This document shows, in pieces, positions 17,727-28,221 of a DNA stretch of 64,000 bases. Positions within the stretch are counted from its first letter, which is position 1, and every line of letters begins with the position of its first letter. Position numbers and translations under genes: made by a program. Source of the stretch: Anaerostipes sp. MSJ-23. Lineage in GTDB: Bacteria; Bacillota; Clostridia; Lachnospirales; Lachnospiraceae. The notes below the pieces were generated by a model. The model ran no database searches and was not told where the DNA came from. It saw nothing but the letters and a program-made list of their open reading frames with translations. The stretch spans positions 1 through 64,000 of the forward strand of contig NZ_JAHLPY010000009.1 in assembly GCF_018918155.1 (NCBI RefSeq), in the 5' to 3' direction.

Positions 17727-18212
17727 TTATTTACAAATTTTAAATAAAACGTCTCCAACATTTACAGGTCCTTCTGTTTTTACAAATTCGATCTTATATT
17801 CATCCATTGCAGTTAAAACAATTGGTGTCACGATCTCTTTTCCCTGCGATTTTACAAAATCAAGATCAATCGTTCCCATCAATTCTCCTGCATGAACTTC
17901 ATCCCCTACGGAAATATCAAGATCAAATCCTTCACCGTTTAATTCAACGGTATCCATTCCAATGTGCATCAGAAGCTCCGCTCCATTGTCCAATACAAAA
18001 CCAATTGCATGTTTTGTATCAAATATAGAAGCAACTTTTCCATCTACAGGAGCGTATAAATTTCCATTTACTGGATCAATTGCTACGCCATCTCCCATAA
18101 CTTTATCAGAAAACATAGGGTCATTCACTTTTTCTAGAGGAAGCGCATTTCCTTCAAAAAACGCCTTTATTTCAACTGCACTATCTTTCTTTTTCTTCTT
18201 AAAAAATAACAT
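17727..18212 (-). CDS. PTS system glucose-type EIIA component
   Basis: I place the start at 18212 (MLFFKKKKKD), preceded by AAAGGTGG; the longer frame to 18239 lacks a site. The 161-residue product is a Crr-like EIIA. It has MGDGVAIDP, YAPVDGKVASIF, HAIGFVLDNGAELLMHIGMDTV with the phosphorylated His in LLMHIG, and VGDEVHAGELMG. It passes phosphate from HPr to the EIIB domain. The EIIBC gene in this operon lacks an EIIA domain, so this gene completes the transporter. It lies between GH4 copy B and the YczE-family gene. Confidence 0.93.
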   Translation of the reverse strand: MLFFKKKKKDSAVEIKAFFEGNALPLEKVNDPMFSDKVMGDGVAIDPVNGNLYAPVDGKVASIFDTKHAIGFVLDNGAELLMHIGMDTVELNGEGFDLDISVGDEVHAGELMGTIDLDFVKSQGKEIVTPIVLTAMDEYKIEFVKTEGPVNVGDVLFKICK

Positions 18213-18254
18213 GTTATCCACCTTTCTTCTCATGCACATTGACGGGAAATTTTC

Positions 18255-19607
<1,353 letters not shown>

Positions 19608-19619
19608 TTATACTATTGA

Positions 19620-21188
19620 TTATAATAATGTTTCAAATACTTCTCTGATACTAGGAACTTTTAATCCAACGATAACCTGGTATGCTTTTCCATTGATAGA
19701 ACATCCATGTGTTCCGATTGCTTTGAAATAAGGATCGTCTTTACATAATGTTTCATCTTTTACGTTGACACGTAATCTGGTTGCACAGTTTGTTACATCA
19801 ACGATATTGTCTTTTCCTCCGAGTCCTTCAAGGATCAGTTCGCATAACTCAAGCTTAGGATCTCCTGCTTTTCCGCCTTTTTCTGCCTGTTTGTTTCTGA
19901 ATTTTTCTTTTGATCCAAATTCGATCTCTGCTTCATCTTCACGTCCTGGTGTTTTGAAATCAAATTTTAAGATCAGGAATCTGAATACTACAAACCAGAT
20001 AGCTGTAAAAATCAGACCAATAACCAATTCTAATAAATACTGCTGCCAGTGGTTTCTCATTAATGGGATCAAGTTCAGTGATGCGATCTCGATCAATCCA
20101 CCTGAATTGATACCAACGATTCCGGCAAGCCACATTGTTGTTGCAAGTGCTGCTGCAAGTAATGCATGAACTACAAATAATCCTGGTGCTACGAATAAGA
20201 ATGTAAATTCAATTGGCTCTGTAACACCACAAACAATTGCTGTCAGTGTAATTGGTAATAATAAAGCAAATACTTTTTTCTTCTTTTCTGGTTTTGCTGT
20301 ACTGTAGAATGCTAATGCTGCACCAAGACATCCGAACATTTTTGCAAATCCACTTGCTGTAAATCCTGCTTCTGGACAGAAAGATTTTAAAGATGCTGTT
20401 GATGCTGCAATCTTTGGTAACAGTTTTGCCCAGTAAGCATATAATCCGCCCGGTACAACAACATTATCATAATAAAATGGTGAGTATAATAAGTGATGTA
20501 AACCAAATGGAATCAGTGCTCTTTCAAGGAAGTTAAATACGAAGATTCCGACCGCTCCTGCACTCTTTACAAATCCCTGGAATGCTGTAATTCCTAACTG
20601 AACTTTTGGCCAGCAGAAACATGCAATAACTGCAACTGGAATCATTACAAAAAATCCAATCATAAATACGAACGTTGATCCTGTGAAAGATCCAAGCCAT
20701 TCTGGAAGTTCTGTATCAAAGAAACGGTTATGTAAATAAATAACAATTCCAGATACTGCTAAAGCTCCGATCATACCCATATCCAATGTCTTAATACTTG
20801 CGATCATTGCAAGTCCGCTTGTTCCTCCAACTTCTGCGGACATATCAACTCCGAATACTCCGCCCCACTGTGTAAGCATTGTATTTACAAAATAATGGAA
20901 TGTTAAATATAATACCAACGCTTCCATACAACATCTTGCATTTTGCTTCTTTGCCATTCCGATTGGCAATGATACGGCGAACAATAATGGAAGCTGATTA
21001 AATACGGTCCAGCCACCCTGTAAAAATACATTCCAGCATTTATACCACATGCTTGTTGGTGCTGCCAGACTACCCATGATTGCCTGTGTTGTGAATAGAG
21101 TACCTATTCCAACAGAGATACCTGCAAAGGCAAACAGAAGTACCGGTGTAAACATGGCACCTCCAAATTTTTGAATCTTCTGCATCAT
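19620..21188 (-). CDS. PTS alpha-glucoside-type EIIBC component
   Basis: The 522-residue protein has an EIIC domain (residues 1-400) with about ten membrane segments and the conserved GVTEPIEFTFLF motif near 320. A charged linker follows (residues 405-440), then an EIIB domain with the phosphorylated Cys in VDVTNCATRLRVNV near 470. Domain order C then B fits GlvC/MalP-type transporters of maltose and related alpha-glucosides. It imports and phosphorylates the sugar, using the EIIA encoded at 17727-18212. It is the first gene of the operon, with promoter at 21262-21290. The exact sugar cannot be read. Confidence 0.92.
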   Translation of the reverse strand: MMQKIQKFGGAMFTPVLLFAFAGISVGIGTLFTTQAIMGSLAAPTSMWYKCWNVFLQGGWTVFNQLPLLFAVSLPIGMAKKQNARCCMEALVLYLTFHYFVNTMLTQWGGVFGVDMSAEVGGTSGLAMIASIKTLDMGMIGALAVSGIVIYLHNRFFDTELPEWLGSFTGSTFVFMIGFFVMIPVAVIACFCWPKVQLGITAFQGFVKSAGAVGIFVFNFLERALIPFGLHHLLYSPFYYDNVVVPGGLYAYWAKLLPKIAASTASLKSFCPEAGFTASGFAKMFGCLGAALAFYSTAKPEKKKKVFALLLPITLTAIVCGVTEPIEFTFLFVAPGLFVVHALLAAALATTMWLAGIVGINSGGLIEIASLNLIPLMRNHWQQYLLELVIGLIFTAIWFVVFRFLILKFDFKTPGREDEAEIEFGSKEKFRNKQAEKGGKAGDPKLELCELILEGLGGKDNIVDVTNCATRLRVNVKDETLCKDDPYFKAIGTHGCSINGKAYQVIVGLKVPSIREVFETLL

Positions 21189-21261
21189 TTTTCAAATCAC
21201 TCCTTCTCTTTTTATTTCTCTTGTAACGTTTTAAATACCGGCATTTCTTAAGTACGAATCA

Positions 21262-21290
21262 ATCATAACAAACCCGGTATTTTTTCTCAA
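21262..21290 (-). promoter_or_regulatory. Promoter of the PTS operon
   Basis: On the minus strand TTGAGA (21290-21285) and TATGAT (21267-21262) are 17 nt apart. Further downstream, TTTAAAACGTTACAA (21236-21222) resembles a cre box with about two mismatches, the place where CcpA could repress. An ATACCGG/CCGGTAT inverted pair flanks the transcription start (21236-21242 and 21272-21278). Confidence 0.65.
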
Positions 21291-21335
21291 TAGATTGTAC
21301 ATGTTTAGAAACATCGCATGATACTTTATGATTTT

Positions 21336-21359
21336 TCACATTTTGTGTGATTTGTCACA
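21336..21359. promoter_or_regulatory. Composite operator TCACA-N5-TGTGA-N4-TCACA (copy 2)
   Basis: TCACA 21336-21340, TGTGA 21346-21350 and TCACA 21355-21359 reproduce the 15072-15095 site with the same spacers. It ends 46 nt upstream of the PTS -35, against 45 nt for copy 1. The flanks differ, so the match is not simply a copied block. Confidence 0.6.
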
Positions 21360-21456
21360 CGTTCTTTGAAAACCTCGGATTTAAGCCATTTTCTTTACAA
21401 AAATGGTATTTTGTGATATGAAAAGATAGATACATTTGTTACTGAAAGGAGTCATT

Positions 21457-23160
21457 ATGAAACCATCATCTTCTCTAAGAAGTTTATTAAAAAATATTGA
21501 TCAGAAAGGATATCCAGCCTATAAAAGCTTGAAAGGTCTCTATGATTTTCATGATTATAAATTAAATATTCACCATGTACAAGGAGATCCTTTTGCATCT
21601 CCTTCCCATGTCAATATTGAAATTGACGGGAAAATTGCTGAATTCCCAAGAGAATATTATGATACATCCTGGCGCAAAATTGCGCTGGAAGATTATCTTC
21701 TGCGCCTTCTTTCCAAAAATGTGGAAAAATATAATTTTCAAGCAAAAGGATCCGGAAAAAGTGGTCTGATTGGCACAAGCCGATGCGGCCAGGAAATTTT
21801 AGAACGAACAGCCTTACATATAGATTCAAAAAGCGGAGCCGTTATTGCCTGTCTGGAAATTGGTTTTCCTGCCAACGGACGTCGCGTCCAGGCTAGAGAA
21901 CTTGAAAAAATCTTATTTGATTTTATTCCAAAATTCACACAATCTGCTTTATTTTATAAAAATATGAACAAAAAAGCTCTGAAAAACTGCATTGATCTAT
22001 CCGATGATCAGTACTTTATTCGCCAGGAACTAGTCAAACGAAATCTTACTGCCTTTGTAAATAATGGTGCAATCCTGCCACGAGAAAGCGGTATCTCCCA
22101 AAAGCCATTAAAAAGTGCCATTCCTTTCCAATCTCCAACAGCTTTTGAAATTACAATGCATCTCCCACACTATGGGACAATTCGTGGAATGGGAATTCCA
22201 AAAGGAGTTACACTCATCGTTGGCGGAGGTTATCATGGAAAATCAACCTTACTAAAAGCTTTGGAATTAGGTGTTTATAATCATATTTACGGAGATGGAA
22301 GAGAATATGTCATTACCGATTCCTCTGCAGTAAAACTCCGCGCAGAAGATGGACGAAGCATTAAAAATACCGACATTTCCCTATTTATCAATCACCTTCC
22401 AAATGGAAAAGACACCTTTTCTTTTTGTACAGATGATGCCAGTGGAAGTACTTCGCAAGCTGCCAATACAATAGAAGCGATGGAATCAAATACTTCGTTA
22501 TTTCTAATCGATGAAGATACAAGTGCAACAAACTTTATGATTCGTGATGAATTGATGCAGAAAGTCGTTTTAAGAAATCAAGAACCAATTACTCCTTTTA
22601 TTGAGCGGATTCGCTATCTTTATACAAACTGTGGAATTTCTTCCATTTTGGTTGCCGGAAGCTGCGGTTCTTATTTCCATATGGCAGATCAGATCATTCA
22701 GATGGAAAATTATATTCCAAAAGATATTACAAAAATGGCAAAACAAATAGCTTGTGAATTTCCTTCTATCTCCATACCAAAAGAACAACCAAAAATTCCT
22801 GCTTTCCATCGTTGTTTTTATCCAGATCCATCTTTGCAAAAAGATCGACGAATAAAATTAAAGGTTACAGGAAAAGATTCTTTTTCAATCAATAAAGAAA
22901 TAGTAGATTTAAGATACGTAGAACAGCTGGCTGATCGTGAACAAACCGCAGCTCTTGCCCATATTCTTCTTTATGCACAAACACATTTGATGGACGGAAA
23001 AAAAGATCTCCAACAGATCGTACAGGAAATGCTTAACCTACTCAACATAAAAGGTCTTGGCTTTCTGCAAAATGGAAAAGATTTAAAAAATGGACTCGCT
23101 ATGCCACGAAAACAAGAAATCTTTTTCTGTTTTAATCGATATCGTAAGCTACAATTTTAA
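21457..23160 (+). CDS. ABC-class ATPase (PF09818-type) of unknown function
   Basis: I start at 21457 (MKPSSSLRSLL), where AAAGGAG is well placed. The 567-residue protein has an N-terminal family domain, then a Walker A GGGYHGKSTLLKAL near residue 255, a SGSTSQAANTIEA signature-like stretch near 330, and Walker B SLFLIDEDTSATNFM near 345. A conserved VAGSCGSYFHMAD follows. There are no membrane segments, so it is not a transporter subunit by itself. The family is widespread and uncharacterised. It is divergent from the PTS operon and convergent with the LysR gene, overlapping its end by four bases. Confidence 0.85.
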   Translation: MKPSSSLRSLLKNIDQKGYPAYKSLKGLYDFHDYKLNIHHVQGDPFASPSHVNIEIDGKIAEFPREYYDTSWRKIALEDYLLRLLSKNVEKYNFQAKGSGKSGLIGTSRCGQEILERTALHIDSKSGAVIACLEIGFPANGRRVQARELEKILFDFIPKFTQSALFYKNMNKKALKNCIDLSDDQYFIRQELVKRNLTAFVNNGAILPRESGISQKPLKSAIPFQSPTAFEITMHLPHYGTIRGMGIPKGVTLIVGGGYHGKSTLLKALELGVYNHIYGDGREYVITDSSAVKLRAEDGRSIKNTDISLFINHLPNGKDTFSFCTDDASGSTSQAANTIEAMESNTSLFLIDEDTSATNFMIRDELMQKVVLRNQEPITPFIERIRYLYTNCGISSILVAGSCGSYFHMADQIIQMENYIPKDITKMAKQIACEFPSISIPKEQPKIPAFHRCFYPDPSLQKDRRIKLKVTGKDSFSINKEIVDLRYVEQLADREQTAALAHILLYAQTHLMDGKKDLQQIVQEMLNLLNIKGLGFLQNGKDLKNGLAMPRKQEIFFCFNRYRKLQF

Positions 23161-24026
23161 CTACACTGAACATACTTTCTGATAAATTCAAGAAAAACCC
23201 TCTGAGCATAGTCAAGGGATTGATTTTTTCTATAAATAATGGAAATTGGATAGTGGAATTCGTCTTGAAGCGGAATCATACAGATTCCAGTGCATTTTGC
23301 TTCTTCATATACTTTTGGAAATGTAATCGTCACCCCAACCTGTTCACTAATAAAACTCATAATCGTATTTGCTTGTGGAAACTCAAAAGCAATCTTTGGG
23401 GTGAATCCTGCTTTTTCACAGCTTTTATAAAACATTTCATAACTTCCGCTTCCCTGAACTGGGAAAATAAAGGGTTCACCTGCAAGTTCTTTCAGGTGAA
23501 TCCTTTTTCTATTTGCAAGCGGATGTTTATCATAAACAACCGCACATAAACGTTCATCATATAATGGATAAAAACGATATTTTTTTCCATCTTTAATCGT
23601 CGATTCCCGTAAAATCATAAAATCATAAGATTCTGCATGATTCATAATATCTCTTGCCTTTTTTTCTTCCAGTACAAGCGTAATATCTGGATATTTTTCA
23701 TGAAAATCTGCAACAACCGCTGCAAAATGATATGGAGCCAGAACCGGCATACATCCAATTCTTATTTCTCGATTTTTCTGCACCTTTTGAAGCATATCCT
23801 CATAAACCTCTGTCATTTTTCTCGCATACTCCAGAAATATTTCTCCTTCTCTGGACAGTTCAAAATGTCTTGTATTACGACGAATTAGCGTAGTCCCAAG
23901 TTCATTTTCTAATTTCCTAATCTGTTTTGACAAAGCACCTTGCGTCATATTGCAGGCATAGCCAGCTTCTGTAAAATTTTTCTGTTTACATAACTCCATA
24001 TAATAATATAATTGTTGTATTTCCAT
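23157..24026 (-). CDS. LysR-family transcriptional regulator
   Basis: I place the start at 24026 (MEIQQLYYYMELCKQKN), with GAGG upstream; the longer frame is intergenic. The 289-residue protein has the LysR winged helix (FTEAGYACNMTQGALSKQIRKLE) and an effector domain from about residue 90 (IRIGCMPVLAPYHF). It is divergently placed to the YczE-family gene at 24218, which is the likely target, as LysR proteins usually control the adjacent divergent gene. The intergenic 190 bp is very A/T-rich; I saw no unambiguous T-N11-A palindrome. The effector is unknown. Confidence 0.88.
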   Translation of the reverse strand: MEIQQLYYYMELCKQKNFTEAGYACNMTQGALSKQIRKLENELGTTLIRRNTRHFELSREGEIFLEYARKMTEVYEDMLQKVQKNREIRIGCMPVLAPYHFAAVVADFHEKYPDITLVLEEKKARDIMNHAESYDFMILRESTIKDGKKYRFYPLYDERLCAVVYDKHPLANRKRIHLKELAGEPFIFPVQGSGSYEMFYKSCEKAGFTPKIAFEFPQANTIMSFISEQVGVTITFPKVYEEAKCTGICMIPLQDEFHYPISIIYRKNQSLDYAQRVFLEFIRKYVQCS

Positions 24027-24217
24027 TTCTTTTTTCCTCTTTTGTTTCTTCCTACAGTATAAAGTGGATTTTTTCTCTTGGCAAGAATATATTCCCATAT
24101 AGAATATATAAGAATAAAAGTGGAATTGTCTTTCTTTCTGTCCCTTCCTATAATAAAAATCACAAAGAAAAAAAGATACGATCATTTATAAAAAATATTA
24201 GAAAGGAGAGATCGCAT

Positions 24218-24868
24218 ATGAAAAAAAATACTTTCTTTTATCACCGAATTTTATTTTATATTGCTGGCCTATTCATTATGTCTATAGGTTCGAATCTGTT
24301 TCTAAAAGCCGCACTTGGAGTTGCTCCAAGCTGCACAATGGCTCTGACTTTGACTTATTTAAGTCCATTTCACAGCTATGCTCTATTTAACTTCCTGATA
24401 AATACAAGCTTTTTGATTTTAGAAGCAATGATTCTCCAACAATTTGGAAAAATGCAGATCATTCAATTGTGCCTTACTTTTTCATATTCTTTATTTATTG
24501 AATTTACATCATATGGGTTATTTTTTATTGAACCCCACAGCATGATAGCAAAAATTTTTCTTTCCATTTTTGCCTGCGCGATTCTTTCCATCGGAGTATC
24601 CTTTACAATTAGTTCCGGTTTTGCCGTAATGCCAATGGAAGGTCTTGTAAAAAGCATTGCAGCAAAATGTGATTGTAGTTTTGGCTCTGTCAGAGTCTGT
24701 CTGGAAGTCTTATTTACCGCTGGTTCTGCCTTAGCATCCTTTTTCCTTCTTCCTGGAATGCCATCTGTTGGAATTGGAACCGTAATCGCTGCTTTTCTAA
24801 GCGGCAATATTACAAATATATTTTCTTCGGTCTTCCATAAAAAAATCAATGCTTATCTTGGTTTTTAA
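24218..24868 (+). CDS. YczE/YitT-like integral membrane protein
   Basis: The 216-residue protein has five to six membrane segments and the same two-loop pattern as the 16998-17651 product: an early AALGVAPSCTMALTL and a later SGFAVMPMEGLVKS, then VGIGTVIAAFLSGN. Sequence similarity outside these is low, so the two are distant paralogues. The ATG follows AGAAAGGAGAG. Its divergent LysR neighbour suggests ligand-dependent control. The function of the family is not established. Confidence 0.8.
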   Translation: MKKNTFFYHRILFYIAGLFIMSIGSNLFLKAALGVAPSCTMALTLTYLSPFHSYALFNFLINTSFLILEAMILQQFGKMQIIQLCLTFSYSLFIEFTSYGLFFIEPHSMIAKIFLSIFACAILSIGVSFTISSGFAVMPMEGLVKSIAAKCDCSFGSVRVCLEVLFTAGSALASFFLLPGMPSVGIGTVIAAFLSGNITNIFSSVFHKKINAYLGF

Positions 24869-24889
24869 TGAAAAAAGTTCTCATTTAAA

Positions 24890-24918
24890 TTGTTTCTCGA
24901 CACATTTTGAACTATAAT
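24890..24918 (+). promoter_or_regulatory. Promoter of the ABC exporter gene
   Basis: TTGTTT (24890-24895) and TATAAT (24913-24918) are separated by 17 nt, with the ATG at 24952 preceded by ATAGGAG. The -10 is perfect. Confidence 0.65.
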
Positions 24919-24951
24919 GTAAAAAGAAAATTTAGATAGGAGTTTTATTTT

Positions 24952-26685
24952 ATGAGTATATTTCAAAAATTTATTCGTTACTATCGACCCTATAAAAAGG
25001 TCTTTTTCTTTGATCTTTTTTGTGCTGCTTTTATCAGCCTTGTAGACCTCGCCTATCCACAAATCTTAAGGAGTCTGGCGAAAACCTTATTTCACAGAAA
25101 TTCTAACGTTATTCTGCATTCTTTAGTTTTTATCAGTATTATTTTATTCGTCTGCTATGTATTGCAAGCATTATGTAAATATTATGTTAGCTGTCAGGGA
25201 CATATCATGGGCGCTCAGATGGAACGCGATATGCGAAAAGAATTGTTTGAACATTATGAAAAACTTTCTTTTTCATATTATGATAAAAATAATACCGGTC
25301 AAATGATGAGCCGCTTAGTATCTGATTTATTTGATATTTCCGAATTTGCTCACCATGGACCGGAAAACTTATTTATTTCAGTTGTCAAAATTGTTGGTTC
25401 CTTTGTCTTCCTTTTTATCATTCAATGGCGTCTGGCTCTCATTCTTGGTATTGTCGTAATCATTATGATTTTATTTAGTGCTCGCCAAAATCAAAGAATG
25501 CAAGCAACCTTTCTAGATAATCGCCGAAAGATTGGTGCAGTAAATGCCACCCTTCAAGACTCACTGGCTGGAATCCGTATTGTCCAATCTTTTGCAAATG
25601 AAGATATTGAACGTCGAAAATTTCATAAGGGAAATGAAGCGTTTCTCGTTTCAAAAAAAGATAACTACCATGCCATGGGCACTTTTCAAGGTGGCAATAC
25701 TTTCTTTCAAGGAATGATGTATCTTGTAACTTTAACTGCTGGCGGTATTTTTATCGCCCTTGGCCAAATGACTCCCGAAGATCTTACCATGTATGCCCTG
25801 TATATTGGTATTTTTATCAGTCCTATTCAAATTCTTGTAGAACTGACAGAAATGATGCAAAAGGGATTATCTGGTTTCCGCCGTTTCCTTGATATTATCG
25901 AAACAGAACCTGAAATTCAAAATTCCAAACATGCTGTTTCCATCAAAAACCCTTGCGGTGATATTGATTACCACGATGTTTCTTTCAGTTATGAAGGCAA
26001 CGAAATCGTATTAAATCATATTAATTTTACGATTCCTTCCGGAAAATCTATCGCTCTTGTTGGACCATCTGGTGGAGGAAAAACAACCATTTGTTCTTTG
26101 CTTCCAAGATTTTATGATCTCACAGGAGGTACCATTACTATTGGCGGTCAGAATATCAAAGATATTCGTTTGGAAAGCCTCAGAGATTCTATTGGAATTG
26201 TTCAACAAGACGTTTATCTCTTTGGCGGTACAATCAAAGAAAATATTGCTTACGGAAAACCTAACGCCTCCATGGAAGAGATTATTTCTGCTGCAAAAAA
26301 GGCAAATATCCACGACTTTATCATGGAACTTCCAGATGGATATGATAGCTTTGTCGGAGAGCGTGGAACAAGATTATCCGGAGGGCAAAAGCAACGTATT
26401 TCCATTGCCAGGGTCTTCTTAAAAAATCCACCTATCCTGATTCTTGATGAAGCAACCAGTGCTCTTGACAATGAAAGCGAACGCTACATCCAAAAGAGCC
26501 TAGAAGCATTGTCCGAAAATCGTACAACGATTACCATTGCACACAGACTATCAACCATACAAAATGCGGATGAAATTCTTGTTATTGATAACCATACCAT
26601 TCAGGAGCGTGGCACTCATGAACAACTGATTCAACAAAATGGCATTTATGCCCGTTATTATCAGATGAGTTCCAAAAATTTCTGA
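24952..26685 (+). CDS. ABC exporter, fused permease and ATPase (half-transporter)
   Basis: The 577-residue protein has an exporter membrane domain with six segments (residues 1-310) and a nucleotide-binding domain after about 335. The latter has Walker A VGPSGGGKTT, Q-loop IVQQDVYLF, signature LSGGQKQR, Walker B ILILDEATSALD and the switch His in IAHRLST. Half-transporters of this type form homodimers or pair with a second half; only one is encoded here, so a homodimer is likely. Substrate may be a lipid, peptide or drug. It ends 25 bases inside the convergent pdxT gene. Confidence 0.92.
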   Translation: MSIFQKFIRYYRPYKKVFFFDLFCAAFISLVDLAYPQILRSLAKTLFHRNSNVILHSLVFISIILFVCYVLQALCKYYVSCQGHIMGAQMERDMRKELFEHYEKLSFSYYDKNNTGQMMSRLVSDLFDISEFAHHGPENLFISVVKIVGSFVFLFIIQWRLALILGIVVIIMILFSARQNQRMQATFLDNRRKIGAVNATLQDSLAGIRIVQSFANEDIERRKFHKGNEAFLVSKKDNYHAMGTFQGGNTFFQGMMYLVTLTAGGIFIALGQMTPEDLTMYALYIGIFISPIQILVELTEMMQKGLSGFRRFLDIIETEPEIQNSKHAVSIKNPCGDIDYHDVSFSYEGNEIVLNHINFTIPSGKSIALVGPSGGGKTTICSLLPRFYDLTGGTITIGGQNIKDIRLESLRDSIGIVQQDVYLFGGTIKENIAYGKPNASMEEIISAAKKANIHDFIMELPDGYDSFVGERGTRLSGGQKQRISIARVFLKNPPILILDEATSALDNESERYIQKSLEALSENRTTITIAHRLSTIQNADEILVIDNHTIQERGTHEQLIQQNGIYARYYQMSSKNF

Positions 26686-27224
26686 TGAATCGCCTTATCA
26701 TTATCCAATTCCGGATGAAATGCAAATGCTAGCTGTTTTTTGTACTGGACACCGACGATTTTCCCTTCAACTTCCGCTAGCACCTTGACACCTTCTCCGA
26801 CATAATCCACATAAGGTGCACGGATGAAGGTCATTGGAACCTCTCCAATTCCTTTCACATGATCTGTTGTATGGAAACTTCCAAGTTGTCTTCCATAAGC
26901 ATTTCTTTTTACACACATTGGAATAGTTCCGAAATATTGCTGGCTCTGATTTTCAATATCAGATGCCAGCAAAATCATTCCAGCACAGGTACCAAGTACT
27001 GGTGTTCCATTTTCAATCCGTTCTTTTAATTCCTGATCCATTTCAAGTTCTTTTAATAATTTCCCCTGCACAGTACTTTCCCCTCCAGGAAGGACAAGCC
27101 CGTCAAGATCCTGCTTTAAATCTTCTTTATTTCTAAGTTCTACACAAGAAGCCCCAAGTTTTTCAAGCATTTTTTCATGTTCAATAAATGCTCCTTGCAA
27201 TGCCAGAACGCCAATTTTTTTCAT
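26661..27224 (-). CDS. pdxT: Pyridoxal 5'-phosphate synthase glutaminase subunit
   Basis: The 187-residue class I glutaminase has LPGGEST near residue 47, the nucleophile Cys in VLGTCAGMILLA near 80, and the His/Glu pair in AFHPELDND near the C terminus. It supplies ammonia to PdxS for PLP synthesis. It starts one base after the pdxS stop region, so the two subunits are made together. The 3' end overlaps the convergent ABC exporter gene by 25 bp. Confidence 0.97.
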   Translation of the reverse strand: MKKIGVLALQGAFIEHEKMLEKLGASCVELRNKEDLKQDLDGLVLPGGESTVQGKLLKELEMDQELKERIENGTPVLGTCAGMILLASDIENQSQQYFGTIPMCVKRNAYGRQLGSFHTTDHVKGIGEVPMTFIRAPYVDYVGEGVKVLAEVEGKIVGVQYKKQLAFAFHPELDNDKAIHQKFLELI

Positions 27225-27225
27225 C

Positions 27226-28098
27226 TTATTTTCCTCTTTCTGCCATTAAAAGTTCAATTTCTTGTTCATTAATTCCAACCATAGCTTCTCCAAGATCTTC
27301 TGACAGTTTTGCAATTCTCTTTGCATCTGTATAATTTGTTACTGCCTGTACAATTGCAGAAGCTCTCTTCTTTGGATTTCCTGATTTGAAAATACCAGAT
27401 CCAACAAAAACACCTTCCGCTCCAAGCTGCATCATCAAAGCTGCATCTGCAGGTGTTGCAACTCCTCCTGCTGCAAAATTAACAACTGGAAGTTTTCCAT
27501 TTTCATGCACATATACAACAAGATCATATGGAACTCTTAATTGTTTTGCAGCTTCAAATAATTCATCTTCTCTCATGCTTTTTAATTCTGCGATTTCATG
27601 ATTCATTTTTCTCATATGACGAACAGCTTGCACAATATCGCCAGTTCCTGGTTCTCCTTTGGTACGAATCATAGATGCACCTTCATTAATTCTTCTTAAC
27701 GCTTCTCCAAGATCTTTTGCTCCACATACAAACGGAACTTTAAAATTTCTTTTATTGATATGATACACATCATCCGCTGGTGATAATACTTCACTCTCAT
27801 CAATGTAATCAATCTCGATTGCTTCTAATACCTGCGCCTCTGCAAAATGTCCAATTCTACATTTGGCCATTACTGGAATAGATACTGCCTCTTGAATTCC
27901 TTTGATCATTTTCGGGTCACTCATACGAGAAACACCACCTGCTGCACGAATATCTGCTGGAATTCTTTCCAATGCCATAACTGCACATGCTCCTGCTTCC
28001 TGTGCAATCTCTGCCTGTTCTGGTGTTGTAACATCCATAATAACTCCACCTTTTAACATCTGTGCCAGCTCTTTGTTTAACTCATATCTTTCTGTCAT
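27226..28098 (-). CDS. pdxS: Pyridoxal 5'-phosphate synthase lyase subunit
   Basis: The 290-residue protein matches PdxS throughout. It has [12 protein letters not shown] with the Lys that binds ribose 5-phosphate, then [41 protein letters not shown] with the second Lys, and [20 protein letters not shown]. It makes PLP from ribose 5-phosphate, glyceraldehyde 3-phosphate and ammonia. pdxT follows at once. A PdxR-type regulator is divergent, and the promoters appear to overlap at 28140-28189. Confidence 0.97.
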   Translation of the reverse strand: MTERYELNKELAQMLKGGVIMDVTTPEQAEIAQEAGACAVMALERIPADIRAAGGVSRMSDPKMIKGIQEAVSIPVMAKCRIGHFAEAQVLEAIEIDYIDESEVLSPADDVYHINKRNFKVPFVCGAKDLGEALRRINEGASMIRTKGEPGTGDIVQAVRHMRKMNHEIAELKSMREDELFEAAKQLRVPYDLVVYVHENGKLPVVNFAAGGVATPADAALMMQLGAEGVFVGSGIFKSGNPKKRASAIVQAVTNYTDAKRIAKLSEDLGEAMVGINEQEIELLMAERGK

Positions 28099-28139
28099 TT
28101 ATCTAATTCCTCCATTGGTTTTTCTTTTGTATTCATTAC

Positions 28140-28189
28140 TTTACATATGTTATGCCAATGATTATAATGATTCCGTGACCTTTCTAAAA
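28140..28189. promoter_or_regulatory. Overlapping divergent promoters of pdxR and pdxST
   Basis: For pdxR, TTTACA (28140-28145) and TATAAT (28163-28168) are 17 nt apart. For pdxS, TTTTAG (28189-28184) and TATAAT (28166-28161) on the minus strand are also 17 nt apart, so both use the palindrome ATTATAAT. TGACCTT (28176-28182) and AAGGTCA (28213-28219) are inverted half-sites that could bind PdxR. Confidence 0.5.
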
Positions 28190-28221
28190 TCCTCAAAATA
28201 AATATATTCAGTAAGGTCAGA

